Source: Bryum argenteum
Lineage: Eukaryota; Streptophyta; Bryopsida; Bryales; Bryaceae
Direction: 5' to 3'
DNA: 64,000 bases
NCBI GenBank assembly: GCA_037043015.1
Contig: CM073321.1
Span: forward strand, 39,514,420 to 39,578,419
Below, piece by piece: positions 49,439 through 61,376 of the stretch. The notes beneath the pieces were generated by a model. That model worked only from the letters and a program-made list of their open reading frames with translations. It made no database searches and had not been told where the DNA came from. The position numbers were made by a program, and so were the translations under genes. Within the stretch, counting starts at the first letter, position 1, and each line of letters opens with the position of its first letter.

Positions 49439-49441
49439 TAG

Positions 49442-49662
49442 CCTCGTTTCCCGGGAACGGGACTTGAGGGAACTTCTTCCTCATCATGGTGAGTCTCCTC
49501 CTCACCACTAGCAACTTCCCTTGGGTCCCCTTGCTCCTCTTGAATTTCCTCCCGCTCTTCCGAGACATCTTGAGAAAACTCCTCATTAGGGACATCCCCA
49601 GCCTCAAGGGCTTGACTACGTGTGTTCAGGCCAAGTCGCGAGCTTCCGGCCCCTCGTGCCAT
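49442..49662 (-). CDS. gag N-terminus, split from the rest by CACTA
   Basis: Begins at 49,662 (MARGAGSSRLGLN) and is rich in Glu. It stays open to the CACTA border at 49,441 and is in frame with the gag body resuming at 46,836 on the other side. This is the N-terminal part of the same Gag. Any frame reading on into the CACTA right end is an artefact. Confidence 0.8.
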
Positions 49663-51019
49663 CCTACTCTTGATTGGATCCCGTAACGTAGCCTCTTCTT
49701 GACAAGTGTGGCGGCCCTAATTACTCCCAACTCCTTTTTCTTCAAGTAAGCCTTACTTGGTAGCGGAATCACGACTTACTTTGTTGGTAGCAACCGGCCA
49801 CAACTTAGCTAACACTGCACATTCCAAGCACACACAATGTTAGCACCATTTCTAGTCAAGGTGTCCAACCCACCTTGACTCCTCCAACTCATTACCCGGA
49901 ACCCGTAAACCGGAACTTCCACAAAACATATGGGCATGCCACTTGGTGGCACGGGGCGGCCTTCCACACATGTCCAAGCTCCCAAGGGTGGCACTACTCA
50001 CCCCCGGAGCTAACCGCCCTTGCATATTGTCCAACTCCCCACTAGTCCCCTTCCATTCATGTCTACACTCTCCATTCGGGACATTACCGGAAACCGGCAC
50101 TACTTTACACGGGGACTAGTTTGGAGCGGGACACTTTTCCAACCCAATGTTTTGGGATGCACACCACAAGCATCCCATAGTGCCCAAGGTGCGGGAGTGA
50201 GGCTCCATCCCAAGCCTCACCCCTTAGAGCCACCCCGGCTCTCCTCGGCACCATGTGGAAGTGAGGAGGGAGACCAACCCTCCTCATAGTACTCTCTGGA
50301 GTCTTCGGTAGCCCCCCTCTTGTGTTGAGGGGCCTTCCGTGACACACTTTTGTTTTGGAAGACCACCCGTTTTTGCCTTAGCCTCAAAAACGGGCCGTAT
50401 CTTCTTCTCGGGCTAACTTGAAGCTCAGTTATCCAAATGGGACGTGCGAGCCCATTTTCGACATCTACTCTTTGAGTAGATGTCGATAGACTCCTCACTT
50501 GTCCCAATCGGAGCTTCTATGTGGGAGCTATGCTCCTCTGAACATTCGGGAGTCCCGGGAGGCAGCAGTCCCGGAGTCCCGAAGTCCCGATGCTTTGGAG
50601 AGCCATATCTCCCAAAGCATTGCTTTGCTCCTCACGAGCCTTAGCATTTTGGAAAGCTCTTGTCCAGAGCTTTCCAAAGACATGCAACATGCCGCCATCC
50701 AAGAAGGACGACATTTTGAGTCCCGAAAGGTAACACTCCGGACTGTCCCGGAACGCGCTCCAACTTTGGAGAGCCATATCTCATGACTTACAACTCCAAA
50801 TTGCGCGTTCTTTGGACCTATGGGTGCGTGCTTGAACAAGGTTTCCAACCATGTAAAGCACACCACCAAGTTCGTCCCGAACACGACGCCATTGCGTGCT
50901 GTTTGCTCGGGACTCCACTTAGTCACTTCACCTTGTCTCTTGACAAGCCCGGGACGTCACTCCCGGGGTCCTCTTGGCTCACCACGGTGTTCGGGCATCC
51001 TTTTGAAAGGAATGTGACA
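49663..51019 (-). other. putative 5' LTR and leader of the chromovirus
   Basis: About 1.35 kb with more even base composition than its neighbours. The outer end reads TGTCACATTCC on the minus strand at 51,019. A candidate inner LTR end (GCCGCCACA) lies near 49,707. No partner LTR is available for comparison. Frames in it are short and unlike gag-pol. Confidence 0.55.
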
Positions 51020-52170
51020 ACAAGGAAGAGGAGGGGGAGCAAGTGCTTCTCTGAAGCTTATCCCTCTGCAATGCCGTTGAAACGCTCATTGCTGGCAGAC
51101 ATGTAGTTGGCTGCGTTGCGAGCGTACTCGTCCTTCAACTTCTTGTCGACGTAAACCATTGCCTGGCAGTGACGATCAACGTTGGAGGTGATGAACATCC
51201 AAACCTCAGGATTCTTGATGTGAGGATCGGTCACTGTGTCTGCCCACACATCAAGGAATTCTTGGAAGTATGGACTCTCAATGTCGTCCACTCTACTTCC
51301 ACTCCCTGGGACAAATCGCAAATCAATCAAGCCTATATCACACTTGCTAGATTGGTTCCATGCGTAGTTCTTGTCCCAAATCTCGAATTTGAATTCGGAA
51401 GAGTAAAAGAGCCGCGTGTAAACAATTGGTGCAGGAGGTTCAAATGTCCCTTTGACATCCAGAAACTTCTTGAAGAACTCGGCTGCATATTCCGAAATCT
51501 CTGCTGCTCTCCTATTCTTTGTCTGCTTTTGACGGTAGAGAGTAAAGAACGAGTCGCCCGGGACCGAGAGAAGCATGGACATAGTCTGACGAGTCAGATT
51601 GTATTCCACCTTAAATTTCCTCCAGTTGTTGACTTCGAAGTGCCACTCGGAGTCGAACAAACCCAAGAAGGGCTTGAGGTTGTGCAATTCCCTCGCGACA
51701 GTGTTCTTCCTCTTCCGATTCTCGACCCACTGCTTTGCACTCATACACTGGAAGTACTTCTTAGCAGGCTTCCTCACGACCACCTTAGGGTAGGGCAATG
51801 TCCGATCCGGAGTCTCGTTCAGCAAGTGCTGCGCCAACACATCGAGGTCCTCTGCGTCTAACTGCCCCATTCCCTTGAAGAACTCCCTGCTCAAGGTAAA
51901 CTTCTTTGCGGCGGTTTCCCAATCTTTCGCCTGATTGAATGGGAGCTCGGTGTCGGGGTCGATCAGCTCTCCAAGACCGTAGTCTGTGATGAACCTCTTC
52001 TACAACTCGTAGACGTCGTCCGGAGATGTGATGATGAGGAGCTCGTTGCGAAGGTCGGACGGTCTGACGATCTTGTCCTTCGCGTTAGTCTTGATGCTGA
52101 TGAACCTCTTCACCATAGCAGCCGCGAATGCCTGCACCAAAGCCAAACGATTAGGAAACAACCTATGCTG

Positions 52171-52193
52171 TTTTAGCTCGAGTCGAGCTAAAA
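52171..52193. repeat. single palindrome in intron 2 of ParB-like gene
   Basis: Full copy, central G, inside the 137-nt intron 52,132-52,268. Confidence 0.85.
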
Positions 52194-53630
52194 CGACGTC
52201 CCCAAAAACTTCGACAGACAATGCAAACAACGCCAACCAGAAAAAGAAAAGAACAAGTAATCTCATACCTCATAACGCTTACGGTTATCTACTTCAACCG
52301 GTGTTTCACGTTGATGTGGCTTCTTCAGTTTTTGAGGGCGGCCATAGTCTTCCCAAACCTTTCTGGCGCCCATGATGTTCGTTGCCCAAGAAGGTATGAA
52401 CGTGCCAGCATTGTTCCTCTTATTCGCCATGGCCGACACGTCCAGAATCTTGCCAATGTCGGAATGCCACACAACATGGGCTTTCCATTTCTGAAGGGCA
52501 AGGATCTTCGAGTCGTCGATCTTCTTGTCACGAATTAACTGTTTCGCAGCCTCAACGTGGTGCTGCCCGTCGATAATTCGGAACCGACAAGATTGGACCA
52601 GATCTTCCCAATCCCACATCTCAGGCTCATCTTTAATCTTCGGCATAATGATGATGGTTTGCCTGGAAGTAACATCGAGGGAATTCATCAAGATGATCTT
52701 GTAATGCGCTATTCCGGGCGGTTCCAGAGATCGCACGATAAACCTTGGTTCGGCAGGGTCGAGCAGGTCGATCGACACGTCAAGCGGATTGTCACGACCG
52801 AAGATATAACACTCTGCACAGTTGTCCCAATAGTCCTTCAGAGACTTCGTCGCTTCCTCATACTTGATCTCCTTCTCCGAGACAGCCACGTTCATTGTAG
52901 GGTTCATGAACGTAAGTGTGCTGCCGGAAGATTTGCTCCTTTTGGAGCCAGAGCTGGATGAGATCGGGTTTGGCCGCTTTGATCCCTGCCCGCCTAGACT
53001 TCCCTCTGGAGTGCCTAGACCCGACGGAGCATTCTCGGATGGAGCCTGCAACAGTAGACTCCCGGACCGTTTCATCGGAGCCTTGCCTTTCTTCTTTGCA
53101 GTCTCGAAATCAGACAGAGCCTTCCAGATCTGCGCAGTGTATGGAATGTAAGATCTGACGAAGGCTTTCGTCGAAGACACATTGGGCTGCAATCTCGTGT
53201 CGATATGATGAAGCTGAGTGGCATCCACCTTGCCGACCATATAATTGAGGATGAAGTCGTGGGAGAAACGGACTTCATTGGGGGGAAAAACAATAGTGAA
53301 GACGAAACCTTCGACCTCCACTGCTTCGAACTTGATCAGGAGGATTTCGTCTTCATAAGTAACAAGTTCGATGAAGGCATCAAGACACAGAGGCAAAAAT
53401 GCCCCGTGAGACCCCGATTGTTGATAGAAGAAGAAATGGGTCTTGTTCATCGGACGAATAGACCAAGAGTTAATGGAATTCGTCTTGGGGGTCCTCAACC
53501 TCCCCCATTGCACGTCCACAGCAATAGCTGCAAGCGGATCGTCTGCTGCTTCGAGGTGTACTGGTGCAAGGAATCCCTCCAGGGCTTGTATGTTATAAGT
53601 GACCTGTGGATAACAAATTAACAGAGGGTG

Positions 53631-53654
53631 AATTAGCTCGATTCGAGCTAAATG
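53631..53654. repeat. single palindrome in intron 1 of ParB-like gene
   Basis: Copy with central T inside the 92-nt intron 53,604-53,695. Confidence 0.85.
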
Positions 53655-53913
53655 GACACATTAGATGGGAACATCGATATCAAGTGGAGTATTACCTCAG
53701 GAACAGACTCTTGCTGCTCCGCATCCATGTCGACTTCCATTTCAGGCTCGGCAGGTGCATTCGCAGCCATCTGAACAATTCTGGCAGTATGTTTGGTTCT
53801 CGGCATCACTGTCATTCAACAAACAAGAATCACATGTAAGATTCACAAGGGCAGTAAAACATCATCATTATCTTGACGATCAAATCCGACATGTCTTGAT
53901 TAGGTGGCGAGAT

Positions 53914-54445
53914 CAATTAGCTCGACTCGAGCTAAATGGGCTTGACCTCAAAACGACGATTGAGACCATGTAGCTCGAGTCAGGCTTAATATGCATGACC
54001 CTGAACCTAATAGTAAGTCCATTTAGCTCGACTCGAGCTAAATGGGCTTGACATCTAATACGGAAAATGGTCTCGACGAGTAAAATGGTCAAGATGTGAT
54101 GAGTCGAGCTAAATGGAATTAACGAGTTAACATGCTTGTTTGGCCTTCATCTGCAACATGGCAGTGAGTACATTTAGCTCGACTCGAGCTAAATAGGCTT
54201 ACTTCTCTGATTCAGGTCAAGTCCATTTAGCTCGACTCGAGCTAAATGGGCCTGATCCTGTTTGAGGTCCGTGACCATTTAGCTCGAGTCGAGCTACATG
54301 GGCTTACAGTCCTGTAGCAGGTCAAGCCCATTTAGCTCAAGTCGAGCTAAATGGGCTTGCACTGAATCAGAGCAGTAAGCCCATTTAGCTCGAGTCGAGC
54401 TAAATGGGCTTACTGCCTTGTTGAAGGACAAGCCCATTTAGCTCG
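53914..54445. repeat. palindrome array e (ATGG-flanked type), about 9 copies
   Basis: Copies near 53,917, 54,021, 54,173, 54,224, 54,277, 54,329, 54,384 and 54,432, plus degenerate ones. It lies upstream of exon 1, in a leader intron whose acceptor GACAG ends at 53,809, two nt before the ATG. Confidence 0.85.
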
Positions 54446-54501
54446 ACTCGAGCTAAATGGGCGTGGTGGTCTTGGAGATAAATAATTTAATGAAGTTAAA
54501 T

Positions 54502-54587
54502 TGGCATCGAGCTAAATGGGCATCAAGCTAAATGGGCATCGAGCTAAATGGGCATCGAGCTAAATGAGCACCGAGCTAAATGAGCTG
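54502..54587 (+). repeat. tandem half-sites of the palindrome
   Basis: Five to six head-to-tail copies of a 16-bp unit GCATCGAGCTAAATGG, i.e. one palindrome arm without its mirror arm. Confidence 0.8.
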
Positions 54588-54729
54588 AAAGTTGTAAATG
54601 AGCGCATTTCAACAGCAAAACTCAAATTGGAAGACCTCCATTACTCCACGAGCAACATTCCATAACATTGTGCCCTGCAATGTACTGAAAAAGCTATGAA
54701 ACTGCAAATTGATTCCAAAACCTAAAAGT

Positions 54730-55250
54730 CCAGAATTACGAACTTACAAGATAGCTCGTCAAACATTGCGCTGAAATGCGCAGGCAGGAGCGATGGAGGA
54801 GGCAGGTGCGATGGAGGAGGCGCGAAAAGCAGCGACAACGAGCGTAGGAAGGACGTGGAAAGCAGCAACAGCGGGAGCGATAAGAAACGATGCGAAAACG
54901 ATAAGAAACGACCTCGTCACAGCTCGATGAGAACCTCGGCGAGAGCAGAGAGATGCGCAGATGGAGGGTGCGAGCGACACAACGGAGGGCGCGAGAGACA
55001 CAGCGGAGGGTGCGACGTTGGAAACGACGAGCGAGAGCGACAACGCGGGAGGACACACAGGAGCGACACAGCGGAGGGAGGGTTGGTGTGAGGCAGGCGG
55101 ACTGCTGTTGGCAGTGGCCGTTCCCGCCCAAGCAGCCCGTCCGCCGCCTTTTGAAGGCAGCCCGGGCTGCCCACGCGGCCTTGTCTGCCCGGGCTGCCCG
55201 GATTTGTCGGATTTTTTTTCTTTTTTTTTTTTTTTGAAACTTTAAAAGTT
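54730..55250 (-). other. 5' leader / promoter of element I-right ParB-like gene
   Basis: GC-rich, purine-biased on the plus strand with repeated GCGAGAG, GACACAGCGGAGG units, ending in a T-run near 55,210-55,235. Same character as the transposase leader. Cys/Ser/Arg-rich frames are compositional. Confidence 0.45.
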
Positions 55251-56933
55251 TTTGTTTATTTTATTTGTTTTTGTTCATTTTATATGTAATCTCTAAAACT
55301 CATGTGTGAAGATTTGAACAAATTTAAATAAGGAGTTGGTGCATGGGTATGGATAAAAACATGGGAAGAAAATATTTTGTGTACTTCATACCCTATATAA
55401 GCCATGGAAATAATTCTAGTGCCAAAAACAAATACTAAATCATTATTCAAAAAACATTTGGTTTCACTAGGACTACTTGAAGTTTTGAATGAGGGGGTGG
55501 TGCCTTTGTTTAGGAAAAAAAGGGGTTGAAATTTTTTTTGAAATTTTCCTAGGTGATTTGTACCCTATAAAGTATATAGGGTGTGTTTTAGAAGCATGCA
55601 AGAAATAAAAGTAATTCTGAAGAAGTACACAAGTTGAATTAGACTTATCAAAATAGGAGGCGCTTGGAGATGCATTTAATAAAAATTAATGGAAAGGGGT
55701 TTTTATATGTGAAGTAGGTTGTGAGTCGCTCGCACCCTCCATCTGCGCTGCTAATAAGGACTCTATAAAAATTATCGAATCATCAAAATAATTTTTAAGA
55801 AATCGGAACTATTTTTCCCGATTTACTTTAGATTACCTCTATCGAACAGAACTTTGAATAATTTGTAGAAAATATAAAGAAGATGAGAAAAAATATTTTT
55901 AAATCTTAGATTAACTAATTATGACCCTATTAATATGATGGTGATATTTATAAATTTTTGAGAAAGACGCATCTATATGCTATGAGTTTCTTACAAAAGT
56001 TTTAACGCATTGGAACTTTGAATAATAAGGGAAAAATAAATAAAATGCGGGAAAAGAAGATTTTTGTACTGTGACTAGCTAATAATAACCTTATAAAAAT
56101 TATGGGATCATAAAATATATCATAGGAGTAACGCATCTACGTGTCATCATTTACGTGGACCTTCAAGAAATTTGAATAAGGGGGTGAATAAGAAAATGAT
56201 GGAAAGAAGGTAATTTTAATATCTAAAATTGCTGAATAGAACCATATGAATGTGGTGGAAGTGTTAAAAATATCATAGGACAAATGAATTAGATTAGTTC
56301 ATTTTTATGGTCAAAACTTAAATTAATTCGTAGGCAATCAAAATAAAGTGAATAAAGATATTTTTAAATCCTAGAGTAATTATCCTATAAAAATGATAGC
56401 GATATCCATAACATTTATTACTTCTGCAGAACAAATCTATACGCTATGAGTTTTTTGCAAACATTTCAATACATGCAAACTTTGAACAATAAGTGAAATG
56501 TAAATAAATATATTACAAGAATAGGATTGTCGTACTTGCATTACCCTATACCGTTCTTAGTTACAAAACTGAAATAATTAGAAAAATATCATAATAAAAG
56601 TATCAAATCTACATGTCAACATTTACAAAAACAATTCTAAGTTTGAATAGGTATATGATTATCATTGCTAAAACACCTAAATAAGACCATATATTTGTGA
56701 TCCATGTGTTAAAAATATTATATGCTAGGAAAAACTAGGTGACTGTGGAAAGAAAATGAGAATTGAATAATTTGACAAAATTTAAAGTAAATATAAACAA
56801 CAAATGTAGGCGCAAAAAGAGAGTGTAAGTGGTTTTTATAACTTTAAGAGAAAATAAATTCTTAATTATGTATTTGTATGAATTACTAATTAAGTTGTAT
56901 ATATAAAACTGAATAAAATCTGATTCAATCTTG

Positions 56934-56970
<37 letters not shown>

Positions 56971-59360
56971 AGTATGATAGATTTTTACTTCAGCTTTCTT
57001 ATAGATCATGAAAGCATGATGTTCAAAGGCAAAAAATAAATCTTTTTAGACAATATTAGATAATTTTAGACAACCTTTGAATTTAATGTAGCATATATTG
57101 CAGTTGTGTGCAATATTCACGATCATTGTTTTAAAAGAGCCTCAAACCTTAACTCTTAATGAATGGTGAATTGTGAAACATGTATGCCTTCCTTAGATTT
57201 GTGAGCCAATTCTTAAGCTCCTTTTTCAGCATAAAATGTGTTGTATTGTCAGTTATTGTTCATTTGAATGTATGAACAAGTAGTGATCACCTGTAAATTG
57301 CAAAACAATAATTACCATTAATTTTAAATTAACAGTTAATAATTCATGAAATTCATATTTATTTATTCAAGTATATTTTTTAGATTTTATAGATGTTCCT
57401 GGATTTTGTACATGTTGTGTAATCTTAAACTTATTTAAATATGAGAAATCAAAGCAGTTTTATTTATTTAGAATCAAACATGTCAGTTATCCTTAAAGCA
57501 GCAACTGAAGGTAGACTCGAAATATCGCATGTTTCAATTTGTCACGTTAAAAGTTATAAACAATATCAATTACAAATATTTGCCTACCTGATCTAGTAAG
57601 TTACCAATGGTAAAAGTTTTGGATATATTATAGATTAATAACCATACTATGTACATGTTTAAGCATGTGTCCTGTTTTCAAATGCACTTTAGGTACACCC
57701 AAGAACTAATATGAATCCCAAGTGATTCTAGAAATCTAATTTTATCATTTTATCTAATTAATGCATAGAACCAAAGTCCAATTAAATTTACTTATAATCC
57801 GCTTATTTATGTTTAAATATTAAATTCAAAAGACAAATCCCAATGGATTTTATCAAAATTAGTGAATAGAACCAATGTTTATACAATTAAGAGCGTATTA
57901 TTTATATTTTCATTCCTGACGATCATAATTCAGGAGGAAAACTGTACGCCCAATGTAATGAGCGAGATTGTAAGATTTGAATCATACAAGAAGAACCACT
58001 TGCACTTCTACTACATCGCTTTCTATTCCGATTGCTTACATTCCTTAAAGGAAATATGAGGGACGACACGGAACTTGTCTTAAGTTTCAATTTGGTGCAT
58101 AAAGTTTGAAGCAAACACTCGAATGTTTTGCATTCTACCATGTGCACTGAGAATTGGCGCTACTTTCTTATTGCTGTGGAGCTGTTAGATTCACAAAAGT
58201 ACAACGTTTTTTGTTACAAATTTTGCGATTTCGCTGCTGCCACAACAAATACACATAGGCAAACCTAAGATTCTCAAGATTGTAAGGTACAGAATTACGG
58301 AAAAACATTTTCGATTGTTCATACACAACTCTCTTTAGTAAAACATGCACGATGTTTGATATACACCGTTGGTGATGTAATGATTTTATAATTTACCTTT
58401 ATTACATTATTATCTTCTATTATAGCAAAATTTTATAAGATCCAAAATCCATTGTAAATGTTATAATATTGTAATTTATTGTTGATAGATTGTTGTCCAT
58501 GATTGTATGGACCAAACGTGATTTAGGTATATTTAATATATGATGGTTTAATATCACATAACTTGACATGATATGATATAATAATATTTATTTTAATATA
58601 ATTTAATATAGTAAAATAGAATATATAAGCATTTTCCGTAATATTTAATATACATTTATAAGAAATATATTTTTATATAGTATAATATAGTAAAATAAAA
58701 CATATTAGTATATTGAATAAAAATTAATTTAGTTTAATATAATATAATAATTAATTTGATTTGATATAGGTTAAAAAACTATAAAACTATAAAACTTTGT
58801 GTAATGTAAACCGGCCATTTGAAAAATTCATAGTAATTATTCATATTCACTACTGCGAAAGTAAAGGGTTTCCAATGTTACAAACATTGCTTACTTGGAC
58901 ATTCAATGTTTCATTGCATCATTGCAAACCCCCCTCTTTCCGAGTAGTGATTGCAACACTGAAACGTGAAATCTGATTAATCAAATATTGTTGTAAATTT
59001 GAGAAAATTCTCGCATTCTTTCCTATACCACAACTCGTAATATACGCCTCACATTATAATAATTTTAACATAGTTTAATAAGTGGTAATTTTTTATTTAA
59101 ACTTGGTTTAATTATTTTTTTTACATTTGGTTTTAATTATTTATTCTACAAAACAATTTAATCTTGAGATTCTTTAAAAATTTACGTAATACTAATAAAT
59201 ACCTTTAACTAGATTTCCTCAAAAATTATATAGTGTTCGACAGAAGAATTCTAAAATTTGTGTTTTATGATATTTTTCCATTGATACTGATTGAAATTCA
59301 AAGTAACTACCAGGCAAGTTTATAATCTTTTATACGGTAGAAGTTATGATTCAAACTTAA
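55250..59360. other. AT-rich centre of element I-right
   Basis: No supported gene. Contains a (TA)n run at 56,937-56,966. The stretch 57,900-58,350 has more even base composition but no convincing frame. Confidence 0.5.
56937..56966. repeat. (TA)n microsatellite
   Basis: About 14 TA dinucleotides in a row. Confidence 0.9.
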
Positions 59361-60880
59361 ATAAGTGTTTAGGGTTAAGGGTTTAGTATAGGATTTAGTG
59401 TATAGAATTTTGGCTTTAGAGTTTACGAATTAACATTTTGGTTATAGTGTATAGGGTTGAGGATTAAGGGTTAATTAATTTTAAAGATAATGATTTAGGA
59501 TTGAAATGTAAAGAGAAGTTAGATAGCAACTTTGTGGAAGAAAGCGTAGATGCGGATACATTCTAAATTTTTGAAAACAAGTTTAGAATACCATACTAAA
59601 AAAATCATCTTAGCATAAGACTTGAAGTAAAACTTAATATTATTAAGTTTGAATACCACACATAGAATATTAAACCTGTAAAATTTACTCACTGAATGTT
59701 AACAAGACTTAATTCTTAACTAATAATTATATATTTCAAATATCATATATGGTAATAATACTTGAAAAAGCTAAGTATTAAACTTATAATTCCTCGACTT
59801 ATTCACTGTCTAAATACTTATATAATGGTATCTCACATAAATATATTGAACATTGTGTTTACAATAGGCATTTGTAAAATACAACATTCAACCTATTGAA
59901 TATCATACTTAATATAGCATACCTAATTAGGTAGAAACTAATCTTATAGAATCACATTTTAAAAAATTCAATATTATATTTACTATAACCGTTGTAAAGT
60001 GCAAAGTATTAGTCTTTTAATATTACACGTATTTTATGAATTCAAACTCTTTAGAGTCCTGCGCACTCAATTTAGTATGAAATAAAATTAAATCAGTCAA
60101 GATTACATCAATCCAAGGTACACGACGAGAACAATTTGTGTTCCCTCTAAACATTTAATAAGTTAGTATAAATATCATGTAATTTAATCATTTTCTATCT
60201 TTCTCCCTATACACTATTTAAGGTAATCTTGTAAACAATGGTCCAAATAACAAATGACACTATCTCTTTAACAACTAAATTGAAGTTTCTTTTTCTCGTT
60301 GTGTAGTCGGATGAATTGCGGTAAAAAATGTTTGCAACAATGGCAAAAGTATTATTATTATTAAAGTTATTGATGTATAAAATATCAAACATTAAGTTAG
60401 TTATGGTCTAGGGACTAGAGCTTTTCATTACGGTTTTATGGTTTGATGTAAATTGACTAATTTCCAATCAAACAGAAGAGGTGTCTTCACTAAAGTGCAT
60501 TCCATTAATTCATACTTTATTGCTAAGTTTAGAATACAAACTAGACTTGATTTGGAGCAAAACCCAAGTGATGAAGAAGATATGGCTATTCATCCAAAAC
60601 CGACCTCGGATGAAGAAGATATGGCTATTCAAAATTCTGCCTTCTCTCCAAAATGTCGTTTTTTGACATTCGGCGCATTTAGGGGTTAACATTCTAGTGC
60701 CCAATATGAGAATATTTTGTTGATTTGACTTTGGGTTATCCAATTTCCTCGCGAATCCGGTTTTTTTTATTACAATTATGTAATTTCTATTTTTAGAAAT
60801 ATTCCAGATTTCTCGGTGACTTAACTTCAAATGATTTTTACTGGCCCAAGATGTCCTCGTTCCTCCCAAAGTTTCCAAGA
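59360..60880. other. centre of element I-right matching element I-left
   Basis: Inverted match to 20,960-22,236. About 400 bp near 60,372-60,780 are unmatched and contain a short duplication (GATGAAGAAGATATGGCTAT, twice, near 60,570 and 60,611). Confidence 0.6.
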
Positions 60881-61376
60881 TGTCCCCGTTCCTCGTGAAG
60901 CTCCTCGTTCCTCCCGACGTTCCACACAACATCGCTTATACTCAAAATTCTCTGACCGTTACCGGCCTCTTTTGGCGCCCTTTCTCTGCTGAGTTCGTGC
61001 TCTTTTTTGGCGCCATTTCTCTTCCCGCTTGGTCTTGCTCTCTCCTCATTTGCGCACTATGCGCTTTCCGCTCCTCTTCTGCTCCACTCCTGTGCTCTTT
61101 CCGCTCCTTCGCTCCTGCTCCGCTCCTGTGCTCTTTCCGCTCCTCTCCTGCTCCGCTCCTCTTGCCCTTCGCCTCACCTCCGCACCTTCGCATCTCTGCC
61201 CTTCGTCTCAGTACACTACGTTTCGCCTAAAGTCCGTTTTCCATTTGTGCTTCCGGTTTTGTAAATTTTGATTAGGGTTTGCGACTCTTAGTAGCTCTGG
61301 AGTTGATTCGCGTGCTGCTTTTGAGGATGCCCAGGGCCTTCGTTGAAGTATTGCAGCTGTCAAGCACGGTGTGAGC
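60880..61376 (+). other. 5' leader of element I-right transposase
   Basis: Pyrimidine-rich CTCCTGCTCCGCTCCT-like repeats followed by a conserved leader exon ending GAGC|GTAAGT at 61,377. Frames in the repeats are artefacts. Confidence 0.45.

Larger units (their letters stand above)
42464..51019 (-). mobile_element. Ty3/gypsy chromovirus, 3'-truncated, with nested CACTA
   Basis: Gag-pol on the minus strand in the Ty3/gypsy order protease, RT, RNase H, integrase, chromodomain. The 5' LTR should lie between about 49.7 and 51.0 kb; it appears to start TGTCACATTCC at 51,019, exactly where the ParB-like gene is interrupted. No primer-binding site matching initiator-Met tRNA was seen. No 3' LTR was found, so the downstream end is probably lost. 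It inserted into element I-right and later received a CACTA element in gag. Confidence 0.8.
51020..53806 (-). pseudogene. ParB-like / DNA-methyltransferase-like gene, element I-right copy
   Basis: Exon 1 (53,806-53,696, 37 codons) starts MPRTKHTARIVQ. Exon 2 (53,603-52,269, 445 codons) carries the ParB-type motif RIIDGQHHVEAAKQL (about 52,540-52,590) followed by KAHVVWHSD and NKRNN. Exon 3 (52,131-51,020) has LPYPKVVV and CDIGLIDLRF at the motif IV position. Introns 53,604-53,695 and 52,132-52,268 have GT-AG ends, are in phase 0, and each holds one palindrome. The first 482 codons are uninterrupted. Then come TAG at 52,000-52,002, where the 27-kb copy has TGG, and TAA at 51,058. The gene is cut at 51,019 by the chromovirus LTR, so the AdoMet motif is missing here. 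The ParB and methyltransferase assignments come from motif patterns only. Confidence 0.6.

Noticed and set aside
25010-53806. A literal ParB-parS partition system (ParB-like protein with palindromic sites).
   Set aside because: Attractive, but no ParA, no visible ParB helix-turn-helix, and the palindrome does not match parS. Kept only as an analogy.
54736-55245. Several Ser/Cys/Arg-rich frames near 55 kb (and near 20.6-20.9 and 61.0-61.3 kb).
   Set aside because: They follow low-complexity leader repeats and differ between copies without conserved residues.
57862-58350. Three short frames in a stretch of more even base composition.
   Set aside because: No motif, no shared frame and no counterpart in the other element copies that I could see.
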